Of a stretch of 64,000 bases of DNA, positions 26,883 to 38,700 are shown one piece after another. The stretch comes from Leisingera sp. M658 (GTDB lineage: Bacteria; Pseudomonadota; Alphaproteobacteria; Rhodobacterales; Rhodobacteraceae). Both the position numbers and the translations under genes were made by a program. The DNA is taken from positions 3,240,501 through 3,304,500 of the forward strand of contig NZ_CP083546.1 of assembly GCF_025144145.1 (NCBI RefSeq), given 5' to 3'. The notes below the pieces were generated by a model, which saw nothing but the letters and a program-made list of their open reading frames with translations, had not been told where the DNA came from and did not search any database. Within the stretch, counting starts at the first letter, position 1. Each line of letters starts with the position of its first letter.

Positions 26883-27044
26883 ATGAAACCTGAGCGTATT
26901 AAGGCGCGAGATCGCCGCATGTCGGCCGTTCACGAGGCCGGCCACATCGTGATCGCCCAGCACTTCGGAATCGAAGTCGCCATATCGCAGAGCTACGGGC
27001 AAGGGAAGCCACTCGCAAACAGGATGAAGAAGTTCGGGACCTAG
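26883..27044 (+). CDS. HEAGH zinc-protease-like protein, 3' truncated by IS5-family element
   Basis: A frame from ATG 26883 (AAGGAG ten bases upstream) gives 53 residues with 'RRMSAVHEAGHIVIAQHFGIEVA', the HExxH-type zinc site of M41-like or ImmA/IrrE-like peptidases. The TAG stop is made by the terminus of the following insertion sequence, so the native C-terminus is gone and the product is surely inactive. A longer in-frame start (GTG 26718) overlaps the DUF927 stop by four bases and would add 55 low-complexity residues. Confidence 0.55.
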   Translation: MKPERIKARDRRMSAVHEAGHIVIAQHFGIEVAISQSYGQGKPLANRMKKFGT

Positions 27045-28416
27045 CAGGCTGCTGAAGAAGTCGGCTCTCGACGCGGCCTGAGGAACATAATTCACCCTCA
27101 GCACAATTTCGGCGGGGGGTGGTGATGCGCGGGACGGACGAAGCGAGCGGATCGCTTTTCAGCTATGTCGATCTGGAAGAGCGCATCCCCGCACGGCACC
27201 CTCTCCGCAAGATCAGGCAGGTGGTCAACGGCGCGCTGGCCAGTCTGGATGCCGATTTCGAGGCGGTCTACACCGATTTCGGCCGCCCCTCGATCCCGCC
27301 GGAACGACTGATCCGGGCCAGCCTGCTGCAGATCCTGTTCTCAATCCGCTCCGAGCGGCAGTTGATGGAACAGATGCAGTACAATCTGCTGTTCCGCTGG
27401 TTCGTTGGCCTCGGGATCGAGGATCCGGTATGGGTGCCGACGGTGTTCACCAAGAACCGCGACCGGCTGCTGACGGCCGACATGTCGCGCAAGGTGATGG
27501 CGGCTATCCTGGCGCATCGCGAGGTCGCGCCGCTACTGTCGGACGACCACTTCTTGGTCGATGGCACGCTCATAAAGGCCTGGGCGTCGATGAAGAGTTT
27601 CCAGCCGAAGTCGGCGGGCACGCCGCCCGGCGATGATGGGCCGGATGACTCGCCCGCGACATCCATTGCCCCTGCCGCACAACCTGCCCAGACCGAACCC
27701 GAAACCACTCCAATGCCCCGCTACAGCCGCCGCACCCGAAATCCCGAGGTCAACTTCAAGGGCGAGAAGCGTTCGAATGCGACCCATGCCTCGGTCACCG
27801 ACCCGGACGCACGGCTCTATAAGAAATCCCCTGGCACAGGTGCGGTGCTGTGCTTCATGGGGCCTGCGCTGATGGAGAACCGGCACGGGCTGGTTGTGCA
27901 AGGCGACCTAACCCACGCTGACGGCCGCGCCGAGCGAAAGGCTGCGCTGGACATGCTGCACCGCCACTCCCCCGGATCGACTCGGCAGCTGACCTTGGGA
28001 GCCGACAAGGGATACGATGCGGCCGAATTCGTCGCAGATCTCCGCCATGCTTGCGTCACCCCGCACGTCGCCAGGAAGGCGCGGTATTCAACAATCGACG
28101 GGCGCACAACCCGGCACAAAGGCTATGCCCTGTCCCAGAAGCACCGCAAACGGATCGAGGAGGCGTTTGGCTGGGCCAAGAACGTTGGCGGCATGTCCCA
28201 GACTGTCTATCGCGGCGTCGAACGGGTGCGGTCGCGCTTCATCTTGACGCTCGCAGCCGGAAATCTCGCCCGGCTGCCCCGGTTGCTGGCGGCATGAGGT
28301 TGTATGAGGCGGCCACAGGCCTGCTTCCAGCCGCCCGATCCGGAAGGGAGATAAGGAAGACCATCCCCTCAGAGAGAACAGCGTCCCGCTCGCTTGACTA
28401 ATTCAGCGACCTGTTA
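27042..28416 (+). mobile_element. IS5-family insertion sequence, intact
   Basis: Terminal repeats begin CAGGCTGCTGAAGAAGTCGG on the left and, read inward from the right, CAGGTCGCTGAATTAGTCAA (imperfect). Flanks are CTAG and TTAG, consistent with a YTAR-like target but not identical. The single transposase gene is complete. The left flank cuts the HEAGH gene and the right flank abuts the stop codon of the gene at 28414-29319. Confidence 0.8.
27125..28297 (+). CDS. IS5-family transposase
   Basis: A complete 390-aa DDE transposase: 'SLFSYVDLEERIPARHPLRK', 'SIRSERQLMEQMQYNLLFRWFVGL', first Asp in 'FLVDGTLIKAWASMKSF', second Asp in 'LGADKGYDAAEF', Glu in 'RIEEAFGWAKNVGG'. Central 'PAAQPAQTEPETTP' is a variable linker. 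No frameshift or hairpin insert is seen, unlike the other DDE genes nearby, so this is the youngest IS in the region. Start at ATG 27125; GTG codons at 27119 and 27122 are in frame. Confidence 0.92.
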   Translation: MRGTDEASGSLFSYVDLEERIPARHPLRKIRQVVNGALASLDADFEAVYTDFGRPSIPPERLIRASLLQILFSIRSERQLMEQMQYNLLFRWFVGLGIEDPVWVPTVFTKNRDRLLTADMSRKVMAAILAHREVAPLLSDDHFLVDGTLIKAWASMKSFQPKSAGTPPGDDGPDDSPATSIAPAAQPAQTEPETTPMPRYSRRTRNPEVNFKGEKRSNATHASVTDPDARLYKKSPGTGAVLCFMGPALMENRHGLVVQGDLTHADGRAERKAALDMLHRHSPGSTRQLTLGADKGYDAAEFVADLRHACVTPHVARKARYSTIDGRTTRHKGYALSQKHRKRIEEAFGWAKNVGGMSQTVYRGVERVRSRFILTLAAGNLARLPRLLAA

Positions 28417-29319
28417 GGCGTCGATGACCTTGACGGTCACGTTCTTGCCGTCCATCGGCGTGATCTCGTTCCACATCTCCATCATCTTGTCACGGGTCAG
28501 AACGATACAGCCGTCGGACCAACTGGGGTCCTTGCCCTCGTGAATGAAGATCGAATGATTGTCCGTCCCCGGCACGACAGCATCCGGCAGATAGATCCCG
28601 GGCCGTTTCTTGCCGGTGACCGAATCCTTCTTGGATGACATCCGAGTTTTGGAGCATTTGGTATAGGTTCCGGCGGCAATCTTGACGTTCGGATCCCACC
28701 AGCAGGTTTCATCCAGCGATACCGACCCTGACGAGAACTCCAGCTTTCCCGTGTCCTTGCCCGTGCGGGTCACGGTGATCGTATAGCTGGCCAGCAGATG
28801 CGCTTCATCCGAACCCGCAGCCTGACCCTCGGTTTCGAACTTGGTCGAGACGCTGAGGAACCCGCCGCGGATGATCTCGGCCAACTCGTGAAACAGCACC
28901 GCGCCGCCTGCCATCAGGCCTGCCGAGACGATGATGTCGGTGCCGTGCCAGATCAGCGAGGTGATCCAGGCCGGGTCTTCGGGTTGACCCAGCGTGGCCA
29001 TCAACCGCACACCGGCGGTCGCCACCAGCAGGCTCAGGACGATGGCCGCCGTGTTCGCAACCGGCGTGGCGTTCTTGCCCCTGTTCCGATGGGCCGGGGC
29101 AAATCGGTCATCCCCGTTCTGATGGCTGGCGTTCAGATAGACCTCGACCGACCGTTCGATCAGGACGGCGAAAATGAACATCTGCTGAAACCGGGGCCAG
29201 AAGGCGTCGGACCAGTTGTCGGTCGGCGTGACCTCGGCCCCGATATGGTGGCCAACCCAGCCCACGGCGACGCAGCTTGCGATGATGATCAAGGCCCTGA
29301 CGATCTTGTCCCCATTCAT
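28414..29319 (-). CDS. Membrane protein with L,D-transpeptidase/DUF2778-like C-terminal domain
   Basis: A 301-aa protein. The N-terminal half has about four hydrophobic segments ('RALIIIASCVAVGWVGHHIG', 'QQMFIFAVLIERSVEVYL', 'ANTAAIVLSLLVATAGVRLM', 'DIIVSAGLMAGGAVLFHEL'). The C-terminal half has 'SIFIHEGKDPSWSDGCIVLTRDKMMEMW' with His260 and Cys271, the His...(S/T)xGC arrangement of YkuD-like and DUF2778/DUF5675 proteins that cut or exchange peptidoglycan crosslinks. Start ATG follows GAGGAGGAAAG. The TAA stop lies right at the IS5-family end, so the true C-terminus may be shortened. It is divergent from the giant-protein pair across a 478-bp gap and may belong to the same system. Catalytic role is inference. 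Confidence 0.6.
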   Translation of the reverse strand: MNGDKIVRALIIIASCVAVGWVGHHIGAEVTPTDNWSDAFWPRFQQMFIFAVLIERSVEVYLNASHQNGDDRFAPAHRNRGKNATPVANTAAIVLSLLVATAGVRLMATLGQPEDPAWITSLIWHGTDIIVSAGLMAGGAVLFHELAEIIRGGFLSVSTKFETEGQAAGSDEAHLLASYTITVTRTGKDTGKLEFSSGSVSLDETCWWDPNVKIAAGTYTKCSKTRMSSKKDSVTGKKRPGIYLPDAVVPGTDNHSIFIHEGKDPSWSDGCIVLTRDKMMEMWNEITPMDGKNVTVKVIDA

Positions 29320-29797
29320 GTTCTTTCCTCCTCTGACTTGCGTTGAAAACGGCTTTTCAAATGGCTCTGACCGGGGCGCTTGGCCTTGGAAAACAAGGCT
29401 TGGGCGGGGCCGCACGGGCGGCTTGCCGCCTGGCGCAGGGCACCGGATCAGGATGGCGCAGCCACACGATTCAGGCAACTGTCTTGATTTTCACTCACCT
29501 TCTGATAGCGTAAATATCGGACGCAAGGCGGAGCGCGCAGACGTGTCGCGCAGGCAGATTGCCGGATGTCCAGTACGGATTGGACCTGATTTTCTTTCGG
29601 TTTCACCTTCATCCGGGCCACCAGAATCGCGACGGCTGAAACGGCTGACATAACGCGGCAGACCTCGGCCCGGGACATTTGAACAACAACGCATGCGGGT
29701 GGCTTGGCTGCCCGGCCAGCAAAAAAGAAATTCGAGCTGAAGAGGGGCTTTCTGGGCTTTCGGGACCTGTCACGCTGGGACAGAGCGGGGGGATTGT
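29320..29797. promoter_or_regulatory. Divergent intergenic region before the giant-protein operon
   Basis: 478 bp without a gene I can support. It separates the membrane transpeptidase-like gene (minus) and giant gene 1 (plus). AT-richer stretches are at about 29480-29520 and 29700-29760. Short open frames here have no coding character. No clear operator or riboswitch structure was found; a weak purine-rich stretch (GGGGGGA, 29788-29793) precedes the ATG at 29798. Confidence 0.4.
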
Positions 29798-32700
29798 ATG
29801 AGCCTGCAGCTTGAGCTGTTTCGCCAGACGCGCGGAAGCGATTTCCTGTCAATTGTCGGCACTGTCGAAGAACGCGGCGCAGATTACGTCCTGACCGATA
29901 TCACCCTGTCGGCCCGTGCGCAGGGGGGCGGCAAGGTCGAGACCGACCTGTCCATTCTCGAAACCGCCGACACGCGCGTCGAATTGCCCGGCAAGCTGTT
30001 GCGCCAGGAAAACGGCGGGTTGCGCTTTGTCACCCGCGCGGAAATCGACGCGATGGCGCGTCACGAGCTGGAGCAGCTGGAAAAGCTGCGCCGCCGTCTG
30101 CGTCAGCGCCTGGCCGATCCGATCGTGCTGAAGCGCGGCGAAACGGTCCTGGGGTTGACGGGCCTGGCCCAGGTGTCGTTGAAACTGTCGCCGCTGCTGG
30201 CGGATATCCCGGACGCCAAATTTCACGACGACACGGTCCTGCTGGCGCTGCAGGCGCGAGTCAAGGTCGAAGGCAAGCTGGACTTTGATCAGACCATCAG
30301 GGGCAATCGGGTCGAGGCCAAGGTTGATGTGGACGGTCAGGTTGGGCTGGACCTGTCCATCACATACGGCGACGTTCAGGATGCGGGCGCGAAACTTCGC
30401 GAGGCGTTCAAGGCTCTGGTTTCGGTCGACATCCCGGCACTGCCCGGCTTCGATTTCGATCTGCCCCGCGTCAGCCTGCCTGGCCTGAGGTTCGACGGGA
30501 TCGACATCCCCTTTCCCGATATTCCCACAAATTGGCCCTGGCTGGTGCCGATCAAGCTGCCGCTGGGCAAGCTGCCGATCAAGGCCGCGTGGACGCAGGT
30601 TCCGAAACTCAAGGTCGCGAATGTCGAAGGCGGACCGCCCAAGGTCACCGCCACGGATGGGGCGATCAAGGTGACCTATGGGGATGAGAACGCCCGGGCG
30701 TTGACGCTGGACCTTGCCTTTACCGGGCTGGAACTGAGCGCGGCGGGCAGCAAGGGCAAGATCACCTATACGCTCACTTCGCAAGACATCCCCCTGCCCG
30801 CCCCCGACCCGGTCGAGGTCATGGGGCTGAAAGTCGCGATCGGGAAATCGGCCCTGACGCTTGTGGTGAAAGACCAGGGGGGAAAACCGCATCTGCTGAT
30901 CACCCACAAGATCACCGGGGCGCAGGGGGTCGGCATCGTGCTGGCCGATGCGGGCAACCCCGACACCGCCCTGCATCTGGACCTCGAGGTAACCTACACG
31001 GTGCCGCTGGAGGGCGGTGGCCAAGTCACGACCCAGGTCACCAGGTTCGCCATTCGCGCGCCCTATCCGTTCGAGCTGATCGACCAGGCGATCGGACAGG
31101 CGGGCCGCCTGTTGCGCTATCTGGGCCAGATCAAGATCCCCAAGCCGGATCAACCCGACCTGCCCGAGCTGGAAGGCCTCAAACAGGTGTTGCGCCGGAT
31201 CGCGGACCTGGTGCAGGCCGCCGCCAGGTGGCTGGCCCGCCAGGCGGGGGCGGCGGGCAATGTCATCGCCGGCGCCGCCGAGGGCCTGGCCGAGCTCATC
31301 AAGGCGCTGTTCGAACGGGTGTCGCAGGTCGACCCCGGCGGCAACGCCTTCCCCGCGCTGGCCTTTGACATTCGGCTGGATCCGAAAACCTATCTGCCGG
31401 TTCAGGTCATCGTCATGCCCGCCGGGACCGCGCCGAGCGTTGACTACAAGGTCGAGGCCCTGGGCGTGTCGCTTGCGGTCAATGCGGGCATGCGCCCGGC
31501 CCTGGTGTTTGACCGCACCGGGGCGGATTGGTTCGGCCTGTGCCTGTTTCCCGAAAGGGACGCCAAGCTGACCCTGGGCACCGACCTGTGGTTGGACCGT
31601 GATGACGGCCCCGACCGGTCGCTGGGCACGATCCAGGATGACAAACCACCGACCGACAAACCGCCGCATCTGATCGCGCTGAAGGCCAAGGGCTTGTCCG
31701 CGAATGGCGCCCCCCGGGTGGTGGTCCTGGCGGCGCTGCAGCGGGGCAAGCTGAAACTGTTCCAGACCTATTCCGACGGGAAGCCCGAAAAGACGAAGAT
31801 CGGCAACAACACCGTCATCACCCTGGGCCGTCCCGGTCCGCTGAAAACGGCAGGCATCGTCTTTGGCTCGGGCGCGGCGGGCGCAGAGGATGTGCTGCGG
31901 GTCGAGCATGACATCGACGTTGACGAGCTGAGAAAACGCGCCCTGGCCTTGATGCCGAAAAGCGAAGGCACGGGCGACGGTGCCATCGGCAAACTGGTCC
32001 AACGGGTGCAGATTACCGAGGTCCAACCATCCTTCGACGGCCGGGTGTTCAAACTGTCACTGGGGGTCAAGGTCACGCTGGACCAGGGGTTCGACCCCAG
32101 CACCAAGCTGAATGTCCTGGTGTCGCTGGACGACCTGTCGACCCGGCTTACGGGCGGCACTGACATTGTCATCCACGCCGACCGGGAACAGACCTATCGC
32201 CCGCTTGGCCTGGACCTGAAAATCGCCCCAAAACAGGGCCGACCGCCCTGGCCCGCCTTCCGTCTGAACCTGGCCCGCGGCGCCGAGCGGTTCGAGATGA
32301 CCGAAGACACCCTGGCCACGCTGACCTACAAGCGGGTCTCGACCAGCGGGCGCGGCCTGGTGTTCCAACTGAACGAGTTCGGCGCCAGCCGCGGCGGTTT
32401 TGACCTGACCGCCGAGGTTCTGCCCGAGCCGGTCAAACTGGGCGGCATTGATGTGCCGTTCCGCTTCACCAGCGGGCAATTGTCGATCAAGGGGTCCAAG
32501 TTCACCTCGGCGGGCCTGGCGGGCAAGGGCCAGCTGCCCCCTGCCCTGGTCGGCGAGGCAAATGCCTCGATCGCGATGCAGCTGGGGCGCGATGACAACG
32601 GCAATGTTGCGGTGCTGGGGGCCACGGCTCAGCTGGACAAATCGGGCGATCCGATCCGCTGCCATGGCACGATGTTCGACCTGACGATCACCAACTTGGG

Positions 32701-35700
32701 CTTTGATTTCGTCAATGATGGCGCCTATCACTTCTTCTTCCTGCTCACCGGGTCGGCGGTGTTCCGGCCGGATAGCGGCGCCTTTGCCGCCGGGCTGATG
32801 AAGAACATCCGCAACATCGAAATCAAGCTGGACAAGGCGCCGCTGGGCGGCAACAGCGCGACCCTTCTCAGGTCGCTGTCCTTCCTGATCCCGGTCGACC
32901 CGCCCTCGCGCACGAAAGTGTTCGATATCTTTTCCTTCGACCTGCGCGGCATCGCCTTTTATCCGGCGTCGGACCGGTTCGATGGCGACCCGGCCATGGG
33001 CATCTCGGGGGTGGCCAAGTTTTCCAGCTTTGGTGACCTGCCCACTCCCCGGTTCGACTTTCACGAGATGCTGGTTGCGAAATCCAAGGGCGACAGCCTG
33101 CTGCCGCGGGTCAAGTTCGACGGGCTGACCGTCGGGTTGAAGATGGGGGCGGTGGATGTCGAAGGCACCGCCTTTGCCGTGGACGACCGGCTGCCCAGCC
33201 TGGTGCAACCGGCCCGCGATGATCTGGACCTCAAGGCCAATGGTTTCCTGGCCTCGGCCAAGGTGGCGATGCCCGGCTGGGCGCCGATGTCAGGGGCGGC
33301 CGGATACCTGGAGCTGGACCGGCGCGACGGCCCCTCGGACAAGCGCCACGCCTTTTTCATGTACGGTCAGTTGAACAAGCAATCGGTGCAGATCACCACG
33401 CCGCTGGGCACGATCTTCCTGCGCGAATACGGCTTCGGCATCGGGCGGCGCTATACCCTGGCCGGCATTGCCAAGGCGGAAACCGCCCGCTCGCCCGGCG
33501 AGCTGATCCGCATCCTGGACGAAGTGTCGAAATACCAGGGCAGCCTGGACAAGTTCGAGGCCTGGACCCCGACCTATGACAACAGCGACATCACCCTGGC
33601 CCTGCGCGGGATGTTCTCGGTCGCGGCGGCCAACCCGGGCGGGCCTTATGACGAAACCCGGGAAAAGAACCTGCCGAACCCGCTGCTGTTCGATATTGTC
33701 GCCGCCTTCCGCACCGATTTCACCTTCCTGATCAACTTGCGCGCCTGGTTGACGACGAACTATAACGATTGGGTCAATCCCGAGGATGACGAGACGTTCA
33801 AGACCAACCCGACCCTGCGCGGCTATATGTACTTCTCGGTGCCACGCAAGGAATTCCTGGCGCGGATGCTGTCGGACAAGGGAGGCCATGTCGGCAACCG
33901 TCCACAGCTGCCCGATCCCCTGGTCAAGGCGATCAAATCGGTTCAGTTTTCCTCAACGCTCTACATCCGCCCCGGCCTGTTCCACATGGAATTCGGCTGG
34001 CCCTATGAACTGGGCTTCGACCTGGGCGGGCGCGACAAGGCGTTTTCCCTGAAGCTGCGTGGCGGGTTGATCAACCGGATCGAAGACGCCTCGCTGCTCT
34101 ATGGCATGGCCTTCCGCGCCGATGGGCACGTCAAGTTCGGCGGCTCAATCGACCTGGGCATCGTCGGCGCCTCGGCGCGGGCCGAGGCGGTGTTCAGCCT
34201 GCAGGCCAAGATCCTGGCCTATCTGTCGCTCAAGAAACCCTCGGATTCGATCTTTTACGGGATGCTGCGCTTTGACTTGACCCTGTCGATCCGGGTCGAA
34301 GCCTGGTTGCGCATTCCGCTTGTTTTCAAGACGATCACCCTGCGGATCGGCTTTTCCATCCACATCGCCATTTCCATCGGCCTCGAGGCGGTCGTCTCGC
34401 CGCGTGGCCTGGGCGGCCAGGCGCATGTCACCGTTGGGGTGCGCGCCTTTGGCCGGACTCTCAGCCTGGGTCTGAAGATGAGCTTCAACAACGGGCTTCT
34501 GGCCCGTGCCCGCGCCCAGGTGGCCCGGTTCGAGGCGCTGGGACTGGCGGCGGATATCCCGCCGGCCTCCGAGGATGGCCAACGCGCCGAGCGGGTGCCG
34601 CGCCCGGATATCCCGCGCGGCGAAACCGTGCAGATCGGTGACGATCGCCTCGACAATGACCTGGGGCAGATGCCGATCCCGCAACCCGCGCCGCAGCCGG
34701 GCGAGCCCCTGCCCCCCTATGCCGAATACAAGGGCGACACGATCCGCGCGACGGATTTCTGGGCGCTGCTGTTCCCGCTGGCCTCGGGCAGCAATGAGTA
34801 CGTTTTGCAGTTGATCCCGCGCGATCAGAGCGACCTGGATGATCTGCGCGCGGATCGCTCCAGCTTCTACGCCTCGCCGTTGATCAAACAGCTGGGCGAT
34901 ATCAACACCTTCTCTGCCAGCCACACGCTCGAGGCCGCAGACCAGACAATCCTGAACAAGCTGACAGTTCAATCCGACCCGCGCCTGGCGCATACGCCTG
35001 AGATCGTGCAGACCGACGAAGGCCGTGCGCAACTGGTGCTTGACCTGAAGATGGACACCAAAATTGCCGGGGCCGAGGATGGCAGCTCGCTGTACCTAGG
35101 CGAGCTGCTGCAGACCCTGTTCCTGAACCAGAAAAGCGGCAATGGCGCGACCCTGTGGGAGCCCCGCGCACCCCTGCAGACGCGCGAACAGATCGCTCTG
35201 CCAGACGACCCGCAGGCGGCGGCGGATGAGCTCGGGCGCATCGGCCGCAGCCGGGCCCATCTGACCGGGCAGGTCAAGTTGGAAGCCGAGATCGAGGAAC
35301 AGCGCTCGGCCCTGGTGTCCGAAATCGTGGAGGGCGCCGATTGGCTGGCCCGCAACGGCGTGACGGGCGGGGCTGCGAACCCCGACGCCCCGGTCGACCC
35401 GCGCAGTTTTGGGCTGACCTTTGTGGTGAAAGACGAAGACCTGGCCACGCTGTTCGATTTGGAGGGGGCCGACACCATGCCGCCCGATGGCCGGTTCGGG
35501 GTGATCAAGAGCGACGACATCACCGAAGAGTTTGGCAAAGTCCACCTGTTCAACCCGCCGCAGCGGATGTTCCGCAACGCTCAGCCCCAGCTCAAGCCCA
35601 GGATCCTGGGCCTGGACGACCATGACTGGCTGCGCGAGCCGGATCGGGGCCTGCGGTTTGACTGGGACCTCGAGCCCGCCTGGGGCAGCTCGCGCAGTTT

Positions 35701-38700
35701 CTATGACGACCCCGAACAGCACCTGAAGCATTACAAGATCACCCGCCATATCTTGGGCTTCCCGGGCGGGCGGTACAGCGCCAGCTTTATCGTTAAACCG
35801 GCCACGCCCACCGAGTTTTCGCTGGAGAAGGGCGCAGGTGACCAGCTTGTCACCCGTGTGCGCCAGCTGCGCGCGCCGCAGCAGTTCGTGGATGACCTGC
35901 GCGAGGCGGACCCGGGCGCGGACGGGCGGGCGCGCAAGCTGCCCGAGGCCCTGCGCGACGTGTTGCTGGGCCGCCAGCCGCTGGCGGGTGACGAGGAGAC
36001 CCCGGAACAGGCCCGGCTGCGCCAGCAGATCACCGAGCTGCGCGACCTGCGGGTCGAATACCAGTTCACCCCGGTTGATATCGCCGGCACGTCGGAAACC
36101 GCCCGCGACGGCAGTTTCGGCGCGGTGGTGACCTATTACGCGCCCCATGCCCATCGGTCCCGTCCGGTGGCGCCGCAAGAGGCCACGCTGCAGGTCATCT
36201 ACCCTGCCCTCCCCTCTCTGGTCGCCGCGGATATCGCCCCCGACAGCCGCCCTGACGGTGGCGAAACCGGCGTGCCGGACCTGCGGTTGATGCTGCGCGA
36301 AGCAGCACCTCTGGACCCGAACGGACGGGCCGCACCCGCCCCTGATTGTGCCTTCCATGACGCCACTTTCGACCTGCGCCTGTGGACCGACCATGCACTG
36401 CCCTCGGGCGGCTATGGCGCCGATGCGGTCAGCGAGGCGCGCAACCGGTTGGGTCAGGAGCAGATCGATGACCTGGCCGAACGGGGCGTCGCGGTGGATA
36501 TCCGGCTGCTGCTTGAGGCGGCCAAGGCAGGGGATGACCTGGCCGAAGACGCCATCCCCGTCGTGATCGAACGGCACGGTTCCGGCGCGTTGGAGACCTA
36601 TCACGCGACGCTTTCGAAACCTGATGGGTCGTCCGTCACGGCGGCGCAGCTTGCGGGCGACCTGGGCGCCACCTGCTATCAGACCAGCAGCGATGCAATC
36701 ACCCCGGTTCCGGGCCGGGTGACCCGGGCCTACCTGCGGCGTCGCCCGCCCGCACATGGCGCCGTCAAGGATGACACCACAGACCTCAGCGCCTGGCGCG
36801 GCGTGACCATGAACCTGGCCATCCTGGGCCAGGGGCACGGCGAGGGGCAGACCCAACCGTTGCCGGTCGACACGATCCTGGAAAGCTTCGAACAACCCGT
36901 GGCATTGGCCTTCCGCGCGCTTGCCCGGGGTGACATGCAGGCCCGCAGCGGGCGGATGCATATCTATCGCCCGGCGGCGCGGGGCACCCTGGCCGGTCTG
37001 GCCAGTGACAAGATCGAGCACAACCTGTCGATGGCGCCCGATCCGCTGCGGCGAACGGCCACCCGGCTGCGCTGGAACGTACGCCCGAACAGCCTGGCTC
37101 TGGCCGGGGCCGACGGCGAACCGGTCGCGACCACGACGCAGGAACTCTATCGGCTGGTGTCGGGCTTCCGAGTGTTCTCGCTCAACCCCGAGAGCTTCAC
37201 CGGCGATGCCAATGATCCCGCCGATCTGGCGGCCGCGGCCGAGAACCTGGCTGATCTGCGCCTGTTGCCCGCCGAACAACGCGGGTTGTCGCCCGCCACT
37301 TTCGGCGACATGGCGCGGCTTGAAATGGCCTTCCCCTCGCAGGCCTGGCGCGATCCCGGCCAGCGTGACCCGAATCTGGCACAGGCCACGGTTGCCGAGG
37401 ATGGTGAATACCCGGGCGAACCGCCCTGGTTCTCGCTGGCCGAAAGCCTGGCGTTGTTCCCGCTCCCGCGCCTGCGCCGGATGATCCTGGCAGACCTCGA
37501 AGATGGCGCAGTGTCGGACCTGTTCCAGGGCGGCAGCCCCGATTTCGTGATCGCGAAACTGGCGCATTCGGACGCTGCTCAGACCGGGACCCTGGCCCAG
37601 CGGCTGTCGGGCTGGCAACTCAGCACGGATGAACCCGAGACCGCCAGCACCGATCTTGAGATCAAACTCATCGCCAAGGACAGGTTCCGCGTTGCCGAGC
37701 TGCGCGAAGCCCTGCGCAACCTGCTGCTGTTGCCAGCCCGGGATCAGAACACCGAGGCGCTCGCGGCCGAGCAGGCCCTGCTGGACAGTGCCGAGGATCG
37801 CGCCCTTCTGGCCGGGGCGCAGATCGTGCTGACCGGATGGCGCTATGCCCGCGACGCCCAGGGCACCAAGATCGGCAAGCCACAGCTGGTGGCCCAGGAC
37901 ATTGCCCTGCCGCTGGACCTGGTGCCGGGGCTGCATCCGATCCTGGCCGATACCCTGGCCCGGGTGACCCTCAGCCGTCTGGACCAAGACCGGCCCGGCC
38001 CGGTGTTCCACCGCTATGCGCTGGTCCCCGACCAACCCGCCAATCCAAAGGCGGCCACCTTTACCGAACACCTGTCCGAAATCCCTGCCAAACGCGACCC
38101 GCACGGCTTTGCCGCGCTGCGCACATTGGGGCTGGCGACGGGGTTCCAGCTCTTTGACACCGATACCGGCAGCTTCCTGCGCGGCAGCGAGCTCTTGAAG
38201 CGGATCAACACCGCCTTTTCTCAAGTGATCGAGGTCTATCGCCGCGGCAGCGCCCTGCCCCTGGCCGACGAAGGGCTGCCCTTTGCCGATCTGCTGACCA
38301 TGCCCTGGGGCAATGGGCGGCTGCATTGGTTCGATGGCGGCCAAGAGGACATCCAGGAAGGCGACTCCCTGCGCCTGCGCGACGACGAAACACTGGCCGC
38401 CGTGCAAATCTCGCTGCGCCCGGCCCCGGACCGCCTGATGCCGCGCCAGGAACCGCCCAAGGTCACCTATTGGTCGATGAACATCTCGGGCGATTGGTTG
38501 CAGGAAAACTCACTCGTTCAGGATCCGGAAAGGGGCCCCCTTCGGCTCGAGCGGTTCCGGGTCACCTGGAAACAGCCCGATGGCGGGCATCCATTCCTGG
38601 TGGACCTGCACCCGATGGTGCAGGGGATCGAAAGCCTGCCGCAGACACGCATGCACGATGGCCCCGACAGCCAGGGCGGCGGCAATGGCGGCGGCGAGCT

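Noticed and set aside
35096-38407. Long minus-strand open frame (over 1100 codons) opposite giant gene 1; also 29849-32026, 32057-33208, 38510-40510, 43040-45193 and 47345-48709
   Set aside because: They are exact antisense shadows of the giant genes. Composition (His, Arg, Gln-rich, no motifs) is that of a high-GC antisense frame, and they lack ribosome sites.
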